Shown: piece by piece, positions 23,001 through 32,340 of the stretch
How positions within the stretch are numbered: position 1 is the first letter of the stretch
Layout: each line of letters starts with the position of its first letter
Origin: Chaetoderma sp. LZ-2023a
Lineage: Eukaryota; Mollusca; Caudofoveata; Chaetodermatida; Chaetodermatidae
Length of the DNA: 64,000 nt
Assembly (NCBI GenBank): GCA_034401795.1
Contig: CM067374.1
Span: forward strand, 133,384,300 to 133,448,299
Reading direction: 5' to 3'
Translations under genes and position numbers: made by a program
The notes under the pieces: generated by a model
The model's database searches: none
The model's input: the letters and a program-made list of their open reading frames with translations, nothing else
What the model was told of the DNA's origin: nothing

Positions 23001-23885
23001 TGGAACAGTTTGAACAGTACCATGACCGCCCTGTCTTGAGACCAGCTCTTGCTTTCTCTTTGAATTACTCAAACAATAGCCATGCATGGAGACAGCACTG
23101 GGGCTAGTGCTTTTGCTAAGAGCCGGTTGCAGCGGTACAGTTGGAGTACCAGGAAAGACAACAGTTTTAGTAGCTGTCTGCGTAGGCGGCTTAGATACAG
23201 GTGATGGATAAATTACTCGCTGAACTGTAGATTTTGACTTCGCCTGAAGATAAGAAATTAATTCTTCTATCTGGCTCTGCGTGAGAGGAGCTGGTATAGT
23301 AGATGCATTACCAAGTGATTTCTGTGGGTCACTGGTGCTGTTGTTAGGTCTCTGTACTACAATGTATGTCCGAACACCTGAATTTGTAGGTAAAGTCTGC
23401 GGCGTGGTGGTAATATGTATGTTAGGTGCTACCGGAGTTTGTTGGGCACTATGGTTTACTAGAGGTGCATTCACCATAGGCACTGCAGATCTATTCACTG
23501 GGGAGATTACTGTAGGCAATGGTGAGTGTGGTGAAATGACTGTAGGCAAAGCTGCTGTGTTAACTGGTGGGCTCACTGTAGGCAAGCTTAAAGTATTAAG
23601 TGTTGAGTTCACTGAAGGCATAGCTGTCGCAGCTATATTAGATTGCGCAGTCAGTGTAGGCGCAGTTGCCAAACTAGGGTGGGGGAGCACAGCAGGCATA
23701 GTATATGGCACAGAAATATGTAGAAATTGAGCTGTTGTATTACCCTGGGATGCTATAGGAATCAGATATCCAGAGATACTGCCTCCGCCGCTATTTAGCT
23801 GTATGGGTTGGCCTTGAATAACTTGAGCTGAACTCTGCACATTTGGCGATGGCAGCAATACAATTTTCTGCTGCGAGGTGGCCAT
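20094..23885 (-). CDS. Unrecognised 1263-residue, probably nuclear protein
   Basis: The only long intact frame in the window and the only clear host gene. The start ATG (23,885) has a good context (GAGATGG). The N-terminal 250 residues are Pro/Thr/Ser/Gln-rich with repeated LPTVISP-like units (about 95-142). Basic clusters follow at about 270-350 (SNSKRKQEL, KHRKKIH, KNKRRIRLMYLGRERDK), which look like nuclear localisation signals. A better ordered segment at about 488-560 reads IRLCFIVLQKLPASFKLNIA and later CREDVVRNLYKHSKK. Residues about 1085-1185 hold five acidic repeats with VSF at their centre, and the tail is Lys/Arg-rich. No transmembrane segment or signal peptide is seen. I do not recognise the family; a chromatin or transcription role is only suggested by composition. 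A possible splice donor, CTACAG|GTAGAA, lies at the end, so the annotated C-terminus may continue in another exon. Confidence 0.8.
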   Translation of the reverse strand: MATSQQKIVLLPSPNVQSSAQVIQGQPIQLNSGGGSISGYLIPIASQGNTTAQFLHISVPYTMPAVLPHPSLATAPTLTAQSNIAATAMPSVNSTLNTLSLPTVSPPVNTAALPTVISPHSPLPTVISPVNRSAVPMVNAPLVNHSAQQTPVAPNIHITTTPQTLPTNSGVRTYIVVQRPNNSTSDPQKSLGNASTIPAPLTQSQIEELISYLQAKSKSTVQRVIYPSPVSKPPTQTATKTVVFPGTPTVPLQPALSKSTSPSAVSMHGYCLSNSKRKQELVSRQGGHGTVQTVPCKISKPKSRKIVESKSGTIIQNVKHRKKIHSSKDTTAGIKSQIKNKRRIRLMYLGRERDKCTKENLKWNSAELTSQKHLPRGIAGKLFASAVGNVDSVLDQYNASQQALETISKVYSQTNSVNHNDSNCAPKLKPYPFTSNLAASINTDACVNMNNNKGLISKANEDSIKQADTNATLTQPSVKTTLMDSNQETRIRLCFIVLQKLPASFKLNIADGVSFHRAQVLLAKNGRCSVKCREDVVRNLYKHSKKNPYPMVLKPHIVFNNPYLCRASISPIIPVTNQITNFNHTATPGITAPSHSPGKGVAPYIRVEASSANILCRPCVIKNDVKAILKECSKTEMSSDGAKSQTSPVPLISPCHDIVNSSLVTDGALNESDSRATVANDQDSICKANNKNCLTPVCLKTPTKRDLCNNFPVPNWKYNELNNTYSHNASGTLTRLGSSRRYGKMNKLSQNPMVIVSMLPKKHGKLIISNTEAGSETVVSGTNCHSAEKRGPVNSKPASIIDETVKNGNYASAPCTCSYNSPNGQAPIKGLKCSDLKDGVDRKVNTLAQAEIKTLNHSMELSDHSDTSTLEKYGRSSTRRQRIHVQPSVDQISKLSANLIPMKNSQTASLSNISNCRATSRKHINFGSEEQDLTLKKKTVPISTNKRSDLKDVKIESVSRLKKLDSKSVKTDSVCAKQTLPSRKSKLNRECRNKNVLLSVAEIRNISERENSLSRKRKLDCQNENMANQQESGKLKIPKQLKNGHLKSKKATHKLAVRNKAKKLSSLEHVNSLSYRTRNRTIFNSSSISEVGSSFTDMTDGKVSFSLDSQFDSSYIDEDVSFNLCSQVDNPDSDDEVSFNIGSQVDCLDGDDEVSFNFTSRDDHSEAYHSDFPVDSYTDGEVSFSLAPCNVDRRIGKKPLPRLLKTCSNIKDNNLRIKSKTTCRKVTGTKKNISNSKPKPVSHVTSKVRVTRAVKQKTSTGRK
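20335..20645 (-). repeat. Five VSF acidic repeats in the 1263-residue protein
   Basis: Units read DGKVSFSLDSQFD, DEDVSFNLCSQVD, DDEVSFNIGSQVD, DDEVSFNFTSRDD and DGEVSFSLAPCNVD, spaced about 15-25 residues apart. The regular alternation of an acidic pair, VSF and a further Asp suggests short linear interaction motifs. Confidence 0.8.
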
Positions 23886-24011
23886 CTCGAGACTTGACGT
23901 AGCAGCCGAAGGTTCACTGTGATGTGGTCATCTTGACGTAGCAGGCCAAGGTTCATTAAACAGTCATTCTTATATTATGTTGCTCAGCATGTACATGTAA
24001 GGAGATGCTGC
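23886..24011 (-). promoter_or_regulatory. 5' UTR with splice acceptor, duplication and a tiny upstream ORF
   Basis: On the minus strand TTTGTATTTTCAG|GCAGC places a 3' splice site at 24,012-24,013, so a non-coding first exon probably lies further right. The leader carries a duplicated phrase (TGAACCTTGGCCTGCTACGTCAAG and TGAACCTTCGGCTGCTACGTCAAG) about 40 bp apart. An upstream ATG opens a five-codon frame (MTTSQ) that ends before the main start. Confidence 0.6.
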
Positions 24012-24248
24012 CTGAAAATACAAAGGATAAAAATTTTAATACAGTAACTCACCACGTTTTAAACGTGCGCATGTGTGGGTGTACAGATAAAATGCATAAT
24101 TGATGAATCCAATCTGCAACTCAAATATATGATGTCATAATCAATTATGTCACACATACATGTACACATGATTGGCAGAAATACTCTGTCATAACCTTGG
24201 AATAGTCTGGAGCGTCAAGTGTATGATTTTAATGGATTTACTATTTAA

Positions 24249-24440
24249 CCCTTTCACTGATGAATTCCCCATATTTCAGTTTCAAGGCAATTGTTCAGGA
24301 AAACTGTTGAATATTTTGAGATTAATTGGACTGGAAGTCGTTGCAGCAACAACTTAGTCAAATTAATTTCAAAATATCCAACAAAATAATGTGTATAGTG
24401 TAAAGAATATACTTTTTCAGGAAATTTGTCAGTGAAAGGG
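24249..24440. mobile_element. 192-bp TTAA-flanked MITE with family B core (copy 1)
   Basis: Terminal inverted repeats CCCTTTCACTGA and TCAGTGAAAGGG are exact and are flanked on both sides by TTAA (24,245-24,248 and 24,441-24,444). Inside is the family B core GTTGAATATTTTGAGATTAA and its inverse. A second copy of identical length lies at 60,805. The TTAA duplication fits piggyBac or Kolobok superfamilies. Confidence 0.85.
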
Positions 24441-24444
24441 TTAA

Positions 24445-24984
24445 TAAACTTTAAGTTGAAAATATTGAAACTAATTTGACTGGATGAACTAAATGTCCAT
24501 TGAAAAACTAACATTCATTTACCTAATTCTTGTTGCAAAATAGTCTAAGTCCATTCCCCATAAAAATATGGAAACAATTTGAAAATCATTTAAATTATGA
24601 TGTACATGTAGACTGGATGCAGTGATGGTATACAATATAGAACAAATCTGTAAAGTTTTATTGAGATCGGATAAGTCATTGATGAATTAAATGTACATTG
24701 AAAAGCTTTAACATTTATCTGCACACCGCATGCCATTTGGATCACTATGTCGCGCCATCCTACATGTCCTGAGCTTCACATAGGGCTCGACAATATAGCT
24801 TACCAATCAGGTTACACAAAAGATTGGTATGTAACTGACCTATTGGCTACGTGCAAAAAATATTTGTAACCTATTATTAGGTTACGCAGATTTTCCAAAT
24901 TTCATTGCCTGTTAATGTATGCTCTAAAACTACTGAAGCCAGAGGCAGGTATAGAGGTCAACCATTTAGTGGCCAAATTTGATG
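24445..24984. other. No gene seen
   Basis: Holds a lone family B half-core (AATATTGAAACTAATTTGAC, 24,460) and otherwise unremarkable AT-rich sequence. Confidence 0.5.
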
Positions 24985-24999
24985 AAATAAAATTAAAAT

Positions 25000-26530
25000 A
25001 TTTGCTTATTAAATGTCCATTTTCATGAAAATTTACAATGCTGTCTCTTATAAAGACTCTAGGACCTTACATAAGGTAGAGGTGAGACTGATTGGCTTGT
25101 AGTTGCTTGGGTCATTTTTGGAGCCTTTTTTGTGTATGCAGCATACATTTGCCATTTTCCAGATGTCAGGTAATATGCCTTCTTCCAGAAACTTGTTAAA
25201 GATTATGCACAGTGGTGTATTGATTTCTTTAGCCGCTTCCTTTAATAATCTCACTGGTATTTCATCCGGACCATTGCTTTTATTTGGGTTGAGTCCTTTC
25301 AATTTATTTTTAATGGCAAATAGGTGTTATTATTATGTCTTTTATACCATTGCTTCTGGGGCTAATGATTGGTGTAGAATGAAGATCTACTGAAGTGAAC
25401 ATACTTCAGAGGAATTTGGTAAGAACATTTGCTTTTTCTTTATGATCTGTAGTTATAGTGCCGTTAGCTGGGTTACGTAGCTTGATAATTGATTCATCTA
25501 GAACTGTTTTACTCTTGACATAGTTCCAAAAAGCTTTGGGATTTCTCTTGCTTTCATTTTCCACTTTATGTTCAAATGTCTGTTTTGCTTTTCTGATGCA
25601 TGCTGTCGCTTTGTTTCTAGCAATTTTGCAAAGGGCGTAATCTGTGGTTTTCTTTGTTTCATTGTATCTTTGGTATGCCCGATTTTTGCTATTTAATGAT
25701 TCTGTTGTGGTACGCGCAAGCCAGAGGTGCTTTTTCTTACCACGTTATTTTTATGAAAGAATATACTGCTCTTTCATTGTGATCAATGTTTTGTGTAGGC
25801 GGTTCCAAGCTTCTGATGCATTAAGTTTGTGCAGATGATTCCAGTCAGTCATTCCTAAGTCTTTTCTCATTTCCGTATACCGTCCTTTATTCAACAGTAA
25901 CTTTGGCGTAGCTATTTGTTTGTGCTTAAGATGTTAGGATGTAGGGATTTTTTATTATTTCATGGACGATGTCTTGGTTGTTTGTTAAAACTAGATCCAA
26001 ATGATTTGAAGTCTGATTTATTTTATGTCGTGTTGCATTAGTAACTAGGTGCTGTAGAAAAATATAGCTGCTAGTTTTAAGAAATGCATCTTCGTCTTCA
26101 TTTGAAGAAAATTCAGTGCACCAGTTAATCGATTGGAAGTTGAAATCCCCATCTAGAAGAATGTGGTCTGCATTTACTGTATTAACTTTGTTTAGTAGAG
26201 TTCCGAGTTTATTATTGTTTTGGGCCGTCTGAGTTGGGACTTCTGTAAATGCACACAACAAGAATTTTTTCCTTTTGTTGCGTTGGCAATGTACTCCACA
26301 CCGATTCCTGAAAGCTGTCATCATTTAGGGTTTCACAGTTTTTAGCATTTAATGATACATGGGTATAGATGATGACTCCTCTTGATGGATTACTATTCAG
26401 TGAGAGATGGTACTCATCAATCTGTAGTTCACTAATGTTTATGGCTGTGTTTTTTGGTAAGGCTTCTGTTATTAGTATGATAGCAGGGGGAATCTTGTGT
26501 GCCAACGCTTCAAGCCGAGCTATTTTTATT
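25000..26530 (-). pseudogene. CR1 ORF2: endonuclease and N-terminal RT (broken)
   Basis: The endonuclease shows LITEALPKN, RGVIIYTH, VCIYRSPNSD (26,505-26,212) and, in another frame, LLDGDFNFQSINW and HLDLVLTN (26,324-25,926). A connector in mixed frames has NPKAFWNYVKSKT (about 25,540). RT blocks start at 25,302: LNPNKSNGPDEIP, LPDIWKMANVCCIHKKGSK, NYKPISLTS and KVLES. After a frameshift it runs on as RDSIVNFHENG to about 24,990 and stops. It would cut target DNA and prime reverse transcription if intact. Confidence 0.8.
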
Positions 26531-26994
26531 AATTAGACTATCTGCATTTGTGTATATACATGTATTGGTTACTGTTTTAGAATTTATATCACTGCTTATT
26601 TGAATATGTTTTGGTATCTGTCTTGTGCTGGTGTCTGTGTACTCGCCAGTTAGTGTTTTTCCATGTTTTATGCCTTACGTGTTTGTGTTTCAGTTAGATT
26701 TTTTCATGTCTTCCCTTGTCCAAGGTTGTGTAGCTTATTATGTTTTCATTGCAACTCATAGTGTATTTGGGTGCCTCATTGTTGGGTATGTCTACAGTTT
26801 CTTCGCTTAGTACTGAGTATCGGTTTGAGAGATGTGTTGGCATTGTGTGATACTTGAACTGGTTTGTAGCTGGGTTTATCTTCTCCACGGTATGGCTCGG
26901 TCATAATAAAAATCCTGTGATTCTGAGGGGGTGTTCATCACAGAGTGAAGATGGTAACTGATGTTATCTAACAGTAGGCAGAGGCCTTCATGAT

Positions 26995-27871
26995 TAGGGT
27001 GGACGTCATCTCAAGAGGTTGTAGTGTGGTTCACCATTGATGTCGCTGAATAGCTCTGTATTATTAATGACGTTGGACGTGTGCCAATTTGCAAGGGACC
27101 ACAACATTCCGTTGAAGATGGCTAGCAAGTTGTTCTGCTGTTTGGTCATGGTAGGATCGAGGAAACAGATTTTGGTAGTCGGTGCAATTCTTTGCATCAG
27201 TTCAATCAATTCATCATAGTCTCTGATCATACATTCTAATTTATGTCTGCCAATAGCATTAGTCCCGACATGGACTACTAAAGCATCAAACTGTTCCGCT
27301 TTATGTAGAAGCTCAAGCTTGTCATGGATTTTTGTTATCCTTGCCAGTTGCCCCAGTGAAGGATCGTACTATTATGTTCATGTATACCATACCATGTTAT
27401 GGCGCCCGCTAAGTCTTTTGAAGGTGGAATTGCCGATAAGCAGTGTTTTCTTTGATGTGTATATGTGATGTGTTGTCTGCTGACTGTTGTTGTGAGTACT
27501 GTTCCTTGGAGGTGACTTTGGTAGACTGCTGTCCAACTGTTTGCGAGATGACTTCAAGCAATGTATGTATATATTTCAGTGTTTCTATGTTTGTTGTTGC
27601 TAGTTTTTGGTTTCTGTGTCATTGAGGCTCTCTGTTCATATTTGCACACTGGGATTTTTTTCCTTCAGTGGTTGCTTGGTGTTGTTTGCCGTTGCACTTG
27701 TGCTCGTTATTTGGCATGATCATTGAGTCGTCGGTCCTTTAGAAGTCTTGCTCTGTTGGTTAGGGCTTTACTCTCGGTTAATTTTGCAACTTGTAGGTCA
27801 TGTACCTGTGTTTGGAGAACATTGAAATTTTTTCTCATTTCTTGTATCTCCTGGAGAACTTCTACAACAAT
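26995..27871 (-). pseudogene. CR1 ORF1, 3' part with SGNH esterase domain
   Basis: On the minus strand a coiled-coil-like part (VLQEIQEMRKNFNVLQTQV, about 27,855-27,790) is followed by the esterase with VVHVGTNAIGRH (block with Gly-x-Asn), MIRDYDELIELMQRIAP (27,230) and DDVHPNHEGLCLL near 27,000 (catalytic Asp-x2-His). Stops at about 27,380 and frame changes inactivate it. ORF1 proteins of CR1 elements with this esterase are known; their role in transposition is not settled. Confidence 0.78.
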
Positions 27872-27879
27872 GTCATTAG
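27872..27879. repeat. hAT target site duplication, left (GTCATTAG)
   Basis: An identical octamer lies at 32,069-32,076 on the other side of the element. Confidence 0.97.
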
Positions 27880-28460
27880 TAGGGTTGCACGATTATTCGA
27901 TTAATCGTGATTATAGGATTTAAAATGATTGTGGACGATTATAAAATGAAATAATCGTATAATCGTCATTTTGAAATTTTCTTCAAAACAATTTTCGCGT
28001 GCAAAATTCTGATTGTATTTTTAATCAAAGAAACAAACATCCCGTGATCGGCCGGTTGTGTGGTACGATTAAATGATTAAATAAACTGAATAAACTAAAG
28101 AATGTTCACCCGGTCATTATTTGTTATTATAGTTGTAATAACACACGCTCCCACCATCACGCTTTCCTCATTCTCTCTATTGTCTATTATAATCCATTTC
28201 AGAACAATAGGTCAGCGACGCATAATTCTTGAATAAATAATTATAAGTATACGCAAGCGGGTATTTGGAGGCATGCTTCACTATTGCTATGCATGTAGCA
28301 AATGCTTTTGATTGGATCCCGAATAAATTATTGATATTATATAGAGTAGAAAACTGATTTTTCATCAAAATTTTATCAGATCTTCAGAAGTATTTACCAT
28401 AGTTATTAGAAAAGTAAAACCATTTACGTGTTCGCCGTGTTGTGGTGTTAGGTTGTGATT

Positions 28461-30996
28461 ATGTCGGTTGATGTAGTATTAGTAGCGAAGGCGAATTGAA
28501 TATCGCAAGTGTGGTCACATTTTGGCTTCCATCCTGATGAAACTGGAACCGTTCCTAAGGACGATAGTAAGGCAGTATGCCGTACTTGTTCGATGGTAGT
28601 GCGTGTTCCAAGTGGTAATACGACAAACTTGATGAATCATTTGAAGATTCATCATATATCAATATTCAACCTGCTAAAAGATCATGTTCAAAAACGAAAA
28701 CGTGATGACACAGACAATGATCTAACGCCTAGCAAACAGCCAAAAATCACTAGTGCAATGACGAAATCGCAGTCATATGACCATTCCTCAGTCAGATGGA
28801 AGGAGATAACAAAAGCTGTGACAAAATTCATAGCTGGCGAATCGTTGCCTATTTATACAGTTCAGAAGGAACATTTCCGTCAAATGTTGAAGACAATCGA
28901 TTGTCGCTACGAGCTTCCAAGTAGGAATCACTTTTCTAAGATAGCAATTCCTAAATTGTATAACGAAGTGAGGGAGACAGTAGCGCGAGAGATCCAAGAG
29001 GCCGAATATTTTGCGCTCACCACGGACATGCGGTCAAGTACAGGCATGATACCGTACATGGGAGTTACAGTTCACTTTGTTAATAAGAAATGGGAGTTTA
29101 TTAGACGTAGTCTGGAAACCCTTTTCTTTCCGAGTGACCACACAGGTGAGAACTTGGCCGATGGGCTTTTAGAAACACTGGAATCGTGGAAATTATCTAG
29201 AGACAATCTGTCATGTGTTACTACTGATAATGGCTCAAATGTGATTAAAGCTCTGGTAGATGTCCTAGAGTGGCCACGTATTTCCTGTTTCGGCCATAAC
29301 CTCAACTTAGCAGTAACAAATTCTTATAGAACGATACTCGTGTTACTCGTGCATTATCCGTATGTAGGACTATAGTGTCGTCATTTAGCTATAGTTGGAA
29401 GAGGACGCGTGAGTTGACCAGGATCCAAGCAGAGCTTGAACTGCCTAGTCACCAACTGATAGCGGTAAGTTTACTAGTAAAATTTTCTGACCTAAACAAA
29501 TTTATTTAAAATTTAGCACTGGAATCACTGGCTTATGAGCAAGTCATTCCAGTGATAAAATTTTAATATTTAATTTCATTTCATTTAATTTAAAAATAAA
29601 CAGAAAGATTTAGTTTAATTTAATAATTTAATTCTTTCTTTCTTTCTTCTATTTATTTAGCGGTATATATACTATTAAAATTATCCGACATTTACAGATT
29701 TATTTAAAATTTACATGTACCACTGGAATGACTGGCTTACTAATCGAGTAACTCTTTCCAGTGATTAATTTTAAAAGATTGAATTTAATTTAATTTAAAG
29801 GTGCATATTCACACCAAAATGCTTCAAAATAAAATGATACTTTTAGAGTCTTAAAGCTGTTGTCCTATATGTTATGAAACGAAGTAAATTTTAACATATG
29901 ATAATTTAATTCCATATAAATTAATTAAATTTTTTACATAGTGTACGAAAGTATAAAAGTATACGATTTAAATAATTGTATTTTCAAGCATTTAGTGTGA
30001 ATATGCATCTTTAAGAGAGAGAGTTAATTAAATTTAATAATTTAATTCTTTCTTTCTTTTTTTCTTTCATTCTTTCTTATTATTATTATTACTATTATTA
30101 TTATTATTGTTTTTATTATTATTTTTTTAATTATTATTATTATTTCTGCAGGACTGTTGTACTAGATGGGGTTCTGCCCACAACATGATAAACCGATTCC
30201 TAGAACAGGAGACGGCTATCCGGAAAGTTCTCGGCGATGACAGAAAGTGTTCGCATTTAATACCGCGAAACAACGATCTCCAAATATTGGAGGCCCTTAA
30301 AGATGCGCTTGATCCCGTAGCCGAGTTCACCCACATTCTTTCGACCGAGAAATATGTCACTATCTCTGCCGTGAAGCCATTGATCGACCTACTCACTCAG
30401 ATTCTCGTAGGTAAGGACGTGCATGCTTTAACGACAACCATAAAAACCAAAGTTCGTGAATATATGTCTAGCAAATATTCGGGTGACAAAATTCGGGATA
30501 TGTTATGTTTTGCGACGTACGTCGATCCACGGTTCAAAAACGAACATTTGACCGAAGACGAGAATGCACTTGTTAGATCAGCCATTCGGGAGGACAAGGG
30601 ATTACATGCTGACAAAGTAAAGCCGACGCCAATCAAATCATGTAGCGGTCAAACGTGTGAGGGAACACCTAAGAAGAAATCACTTGCTAGGCTATTTGCC
30701 CAGTCAAGGCAATCAAAACAAATTTCGGGTGAGACAACGGACACGGTTGACTTGGTAGCCAATCTAAAGTTCGAGATCGCCTCTTATGAGTCCTTGTGCT
30801 GTGTCGAATCAGATAGTAATCCCCTTGTATGGTGGCGTACAAATAACACTAACTTTCCAACAATTTCGAATTATGCCAGAAAATACCTGTGTATATGTGC
30901 GACAAGTGTTCCTTCAGAGAGGTAGTGACATCCAAACGCACTCTATTAAAACCAGAGATGGTGAACATGCTCACATTCATTGCAGCAAATTTATAA
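28461..30996 (+). pseudogene. hAT transposase (BED finger), one intron, three lesions
   Basis: Exon 1 (28,461-29,464) starts MSVDVVLVAKAN and meets an in-frame TGA at 28,497-28,499. It then reads VWSHFGF, a BED-type zinc finger (CRTCSM ... NLMNHLKIHH), and RNase H-like parts LTTDMRSS and VTTDNGSNVIKAL with likely catalytic Asp residues, then CFGHNLNLAV. A frameshift at about 29,323 precedes DTRVTRALSVCRTIVSSFS. Donor GTAAGT is at 29,465 and acceptor CTGCAG ends at 30,151, joining in phase to DCCTRWGSAHNMINRF. Exon 2 ends with the dimerisation region NPLVWWRTN and CATSVPSER. There a roughly 20-base loss removes the conserved stretch that normally follows SER and shifts the frame, before SKRTLLKPEMVNMLTFIAAN. 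It cannot make active enzyme. Confidence 0.9.
29465..30151 (+). other. Intron of the hAT transposase with palindromic inserts
   Basis: GT-AG intron of 687 bp. It holds two worn family A cores (about 29,516-29,566 and 29,722-29,765, both with CACTGGAATnACTGGCTTA) and a (TTA)n-rich stretch before the acceptor. Confidence 0.75.
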
Positions 30997-31345
30997 ATGT
31001 TAATCAGTTTCTCCTAGATTCTCATAGAAAATGTGCAATTGCAAACTAAACGATGACTATTTTTGAAAATTTATCACTGAAATGACTGGCTCGGCTGTCA
31101 AGCCAGTCACTCCAATGATAAATTTTCAAATATAGTCTTCTCTTTGTCTGTAAATGGACATTTTCTATTCATAGAAGTAAATTAAGGATTGCTAATCAGT
31201 TTCTCATAAAAATGTCTATTTACAGACATTGAGATGATTATTTTAGAAACTCCAATGATACATTTTCAAATAGTTTTCTCTTTGTCTGTAATGGGACATT
31301 TTGCAAGACCACTAAGAAGCCGTTTTGGCTGATACGCCTGATAGA
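30997..31345. repeat. Two family A copies in the hAT 3' region
   Basis: At 31,065-31,125, TATCACTGAAATGACTGGCT faces AGCCAGTCACTCCAATGATA, with the outer arm TCTTTGTCTGTAAATGGACA. A second, shorter copy at 31,205-31,310 repeats TCTTTGTCTGTAATGGGACA. Both lie between the transposase stop and the right end. Confidence 0.6.
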
Positions 31346-32068
31346 ATACCATCATAAATTATGCAAGATAAAACACATTGCCATGCACACGGCTGAACTA
31401 GTATGAACAATAAGAACAAGAATTTTAATCATCTTTTACATACCCTCTTTCGCGCTGTAGTCAAACTAAGGGAAGTAACTCTGTATTTTATCGCATCGCT
31501 TAATACATTAAGAGTTGTCTCCCTTAGTTGTTTAACAGATGTATAAAATTTTGTTTTTTTCCTTTGTTTTTAGTGCTGTCTCCAATGTTTGTATCATATT
31601 ATGTATTATATTGTGATATTGGTATGAGTGACGGCAAATGATTTGATGATTATTAAAGTTATGAAGATCATTTATTCAAACTGTGTTCGTTTGTTCTGAA
31701 AGCAACTATATATTGCGCATGCTCTGTATCCACCTGTCGCCATCTTCCGCCTTCCGGCTGTCAGAATCTTCGAAGTCAACATCTTCATATCTTGTTTGCT
31801 GTTTATAATTTATAATTTACCCTTCCCAAAAACAACACTCCTATGAATTGAGTCTAATTTTAATCATCAACTAATGAATACAATGTCCTGCATGAATACC
31901 CAACCCGGTCCCGGTAACAAAATAACATCGTCAATCAATAATTTGATCAGTATGCCCAATAGAGTGAATAGTCCCAATTCGGCAATTGACTTCACGATTA
32001 ATTGTATGATCGCGATTATTTTTTCAAAATGATCGCGATTATACAAACTGAATAATCATGCAAGCCTA

Positions 32069-32076
32069 GTCATTAG
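32069..32076. repeat. hAT target site duplication, right (GTCATTAG)
   Basis: Exact match to 27,872-27,879. Confidence 0.97.
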
Positions 32077-32330
32077 ATTGCATGTGTATCCAAATCTACA
32101 GTTTCTTCCATGTCAGTATGACTTAGTTCACAAATCATTGTTGGTCCCTGCTAGGCTGTTTCTTCAGCTGCATGGACTAAGGTGAGGATAGTCTCGACGG
32201 AAAGTTCTGCAATGTCCTCCTTGGGTACTGTATCTATAGGGTCATATGCTAGGTTTTCAGAACTAATATTAACCTGTGTGTCTGGTGTTGTTCCATCAAG
32301 CTCCTGTATCGGGTTGTTGCTTAGTTCCAT
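32077..32330 (-). pseudogene. CR1 ORF1, 5' part (upstream of the hAT insertion)
   Basis: From ATG at 32,330 the frame MELSNNPIQELDGTTPDTQV stays open for about 60 codons to EETA and a stop. Further on, in another frame, comes DMEETVDLDTHAI, reaching the hAT border. Across the insertion the sequence continues into the coiled-coil part at 27,871. No PHD finger is seen. Confidence 0.6.
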
Positions 32331-32340
32331 GGTTTTATTG

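Larger units (their letters stand above)
27880..32068 (+). mobile_element. hAT transposon, 4,189 bp, intact ends
   Basis: Left end TAGGGTTGCACGATTATTCG and right end the inverse of TAGGCTTGCATGATTATTCA form the terminal inverted repeats, directly bordered by 8-bp duplications GTCATTAG. Subterminal regions are rich in ATTAATCG-type repeats, as expected for transposase binding. It carries one spliced transposase gene. It sits inside ORF1 of a CR1 LINE and is therefore younger than that LINE. Confidence 0.95.
24985..32340 (-). mobile_element. CR1-type LINE, 3'-truncated and split by a hAT insertion
   Basis: Read on the minus strand: ORF1 start at 32,330, interrupted from 32,076 to 27,872 by the hAT element and its target duplication, then the rest of ORF1 (SGNH esterase), endonuclease, and the first part of RT. 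The RT ends at about 24,990, so the catalytic palm with the Asp pair is missing. Frameshifts and stops are frequent. The order esterase ORF1, AP-endonuclease, RT is that of CR1 elements. Confidence 0.82.

Noticed and set aside
23281-23730. 149-codon plus-strand frame
   Set aside because: Antisense shadow of the N-terminal Pro/Thr-rich part of the 1263-codon gene.
20094-23885. Possible kinship with vertebrate LRIF1-like nuclear proteins
   Set aside because: Similarity is limited to general composition and a weak resemblance of one short stretch; not enough to name the gene.
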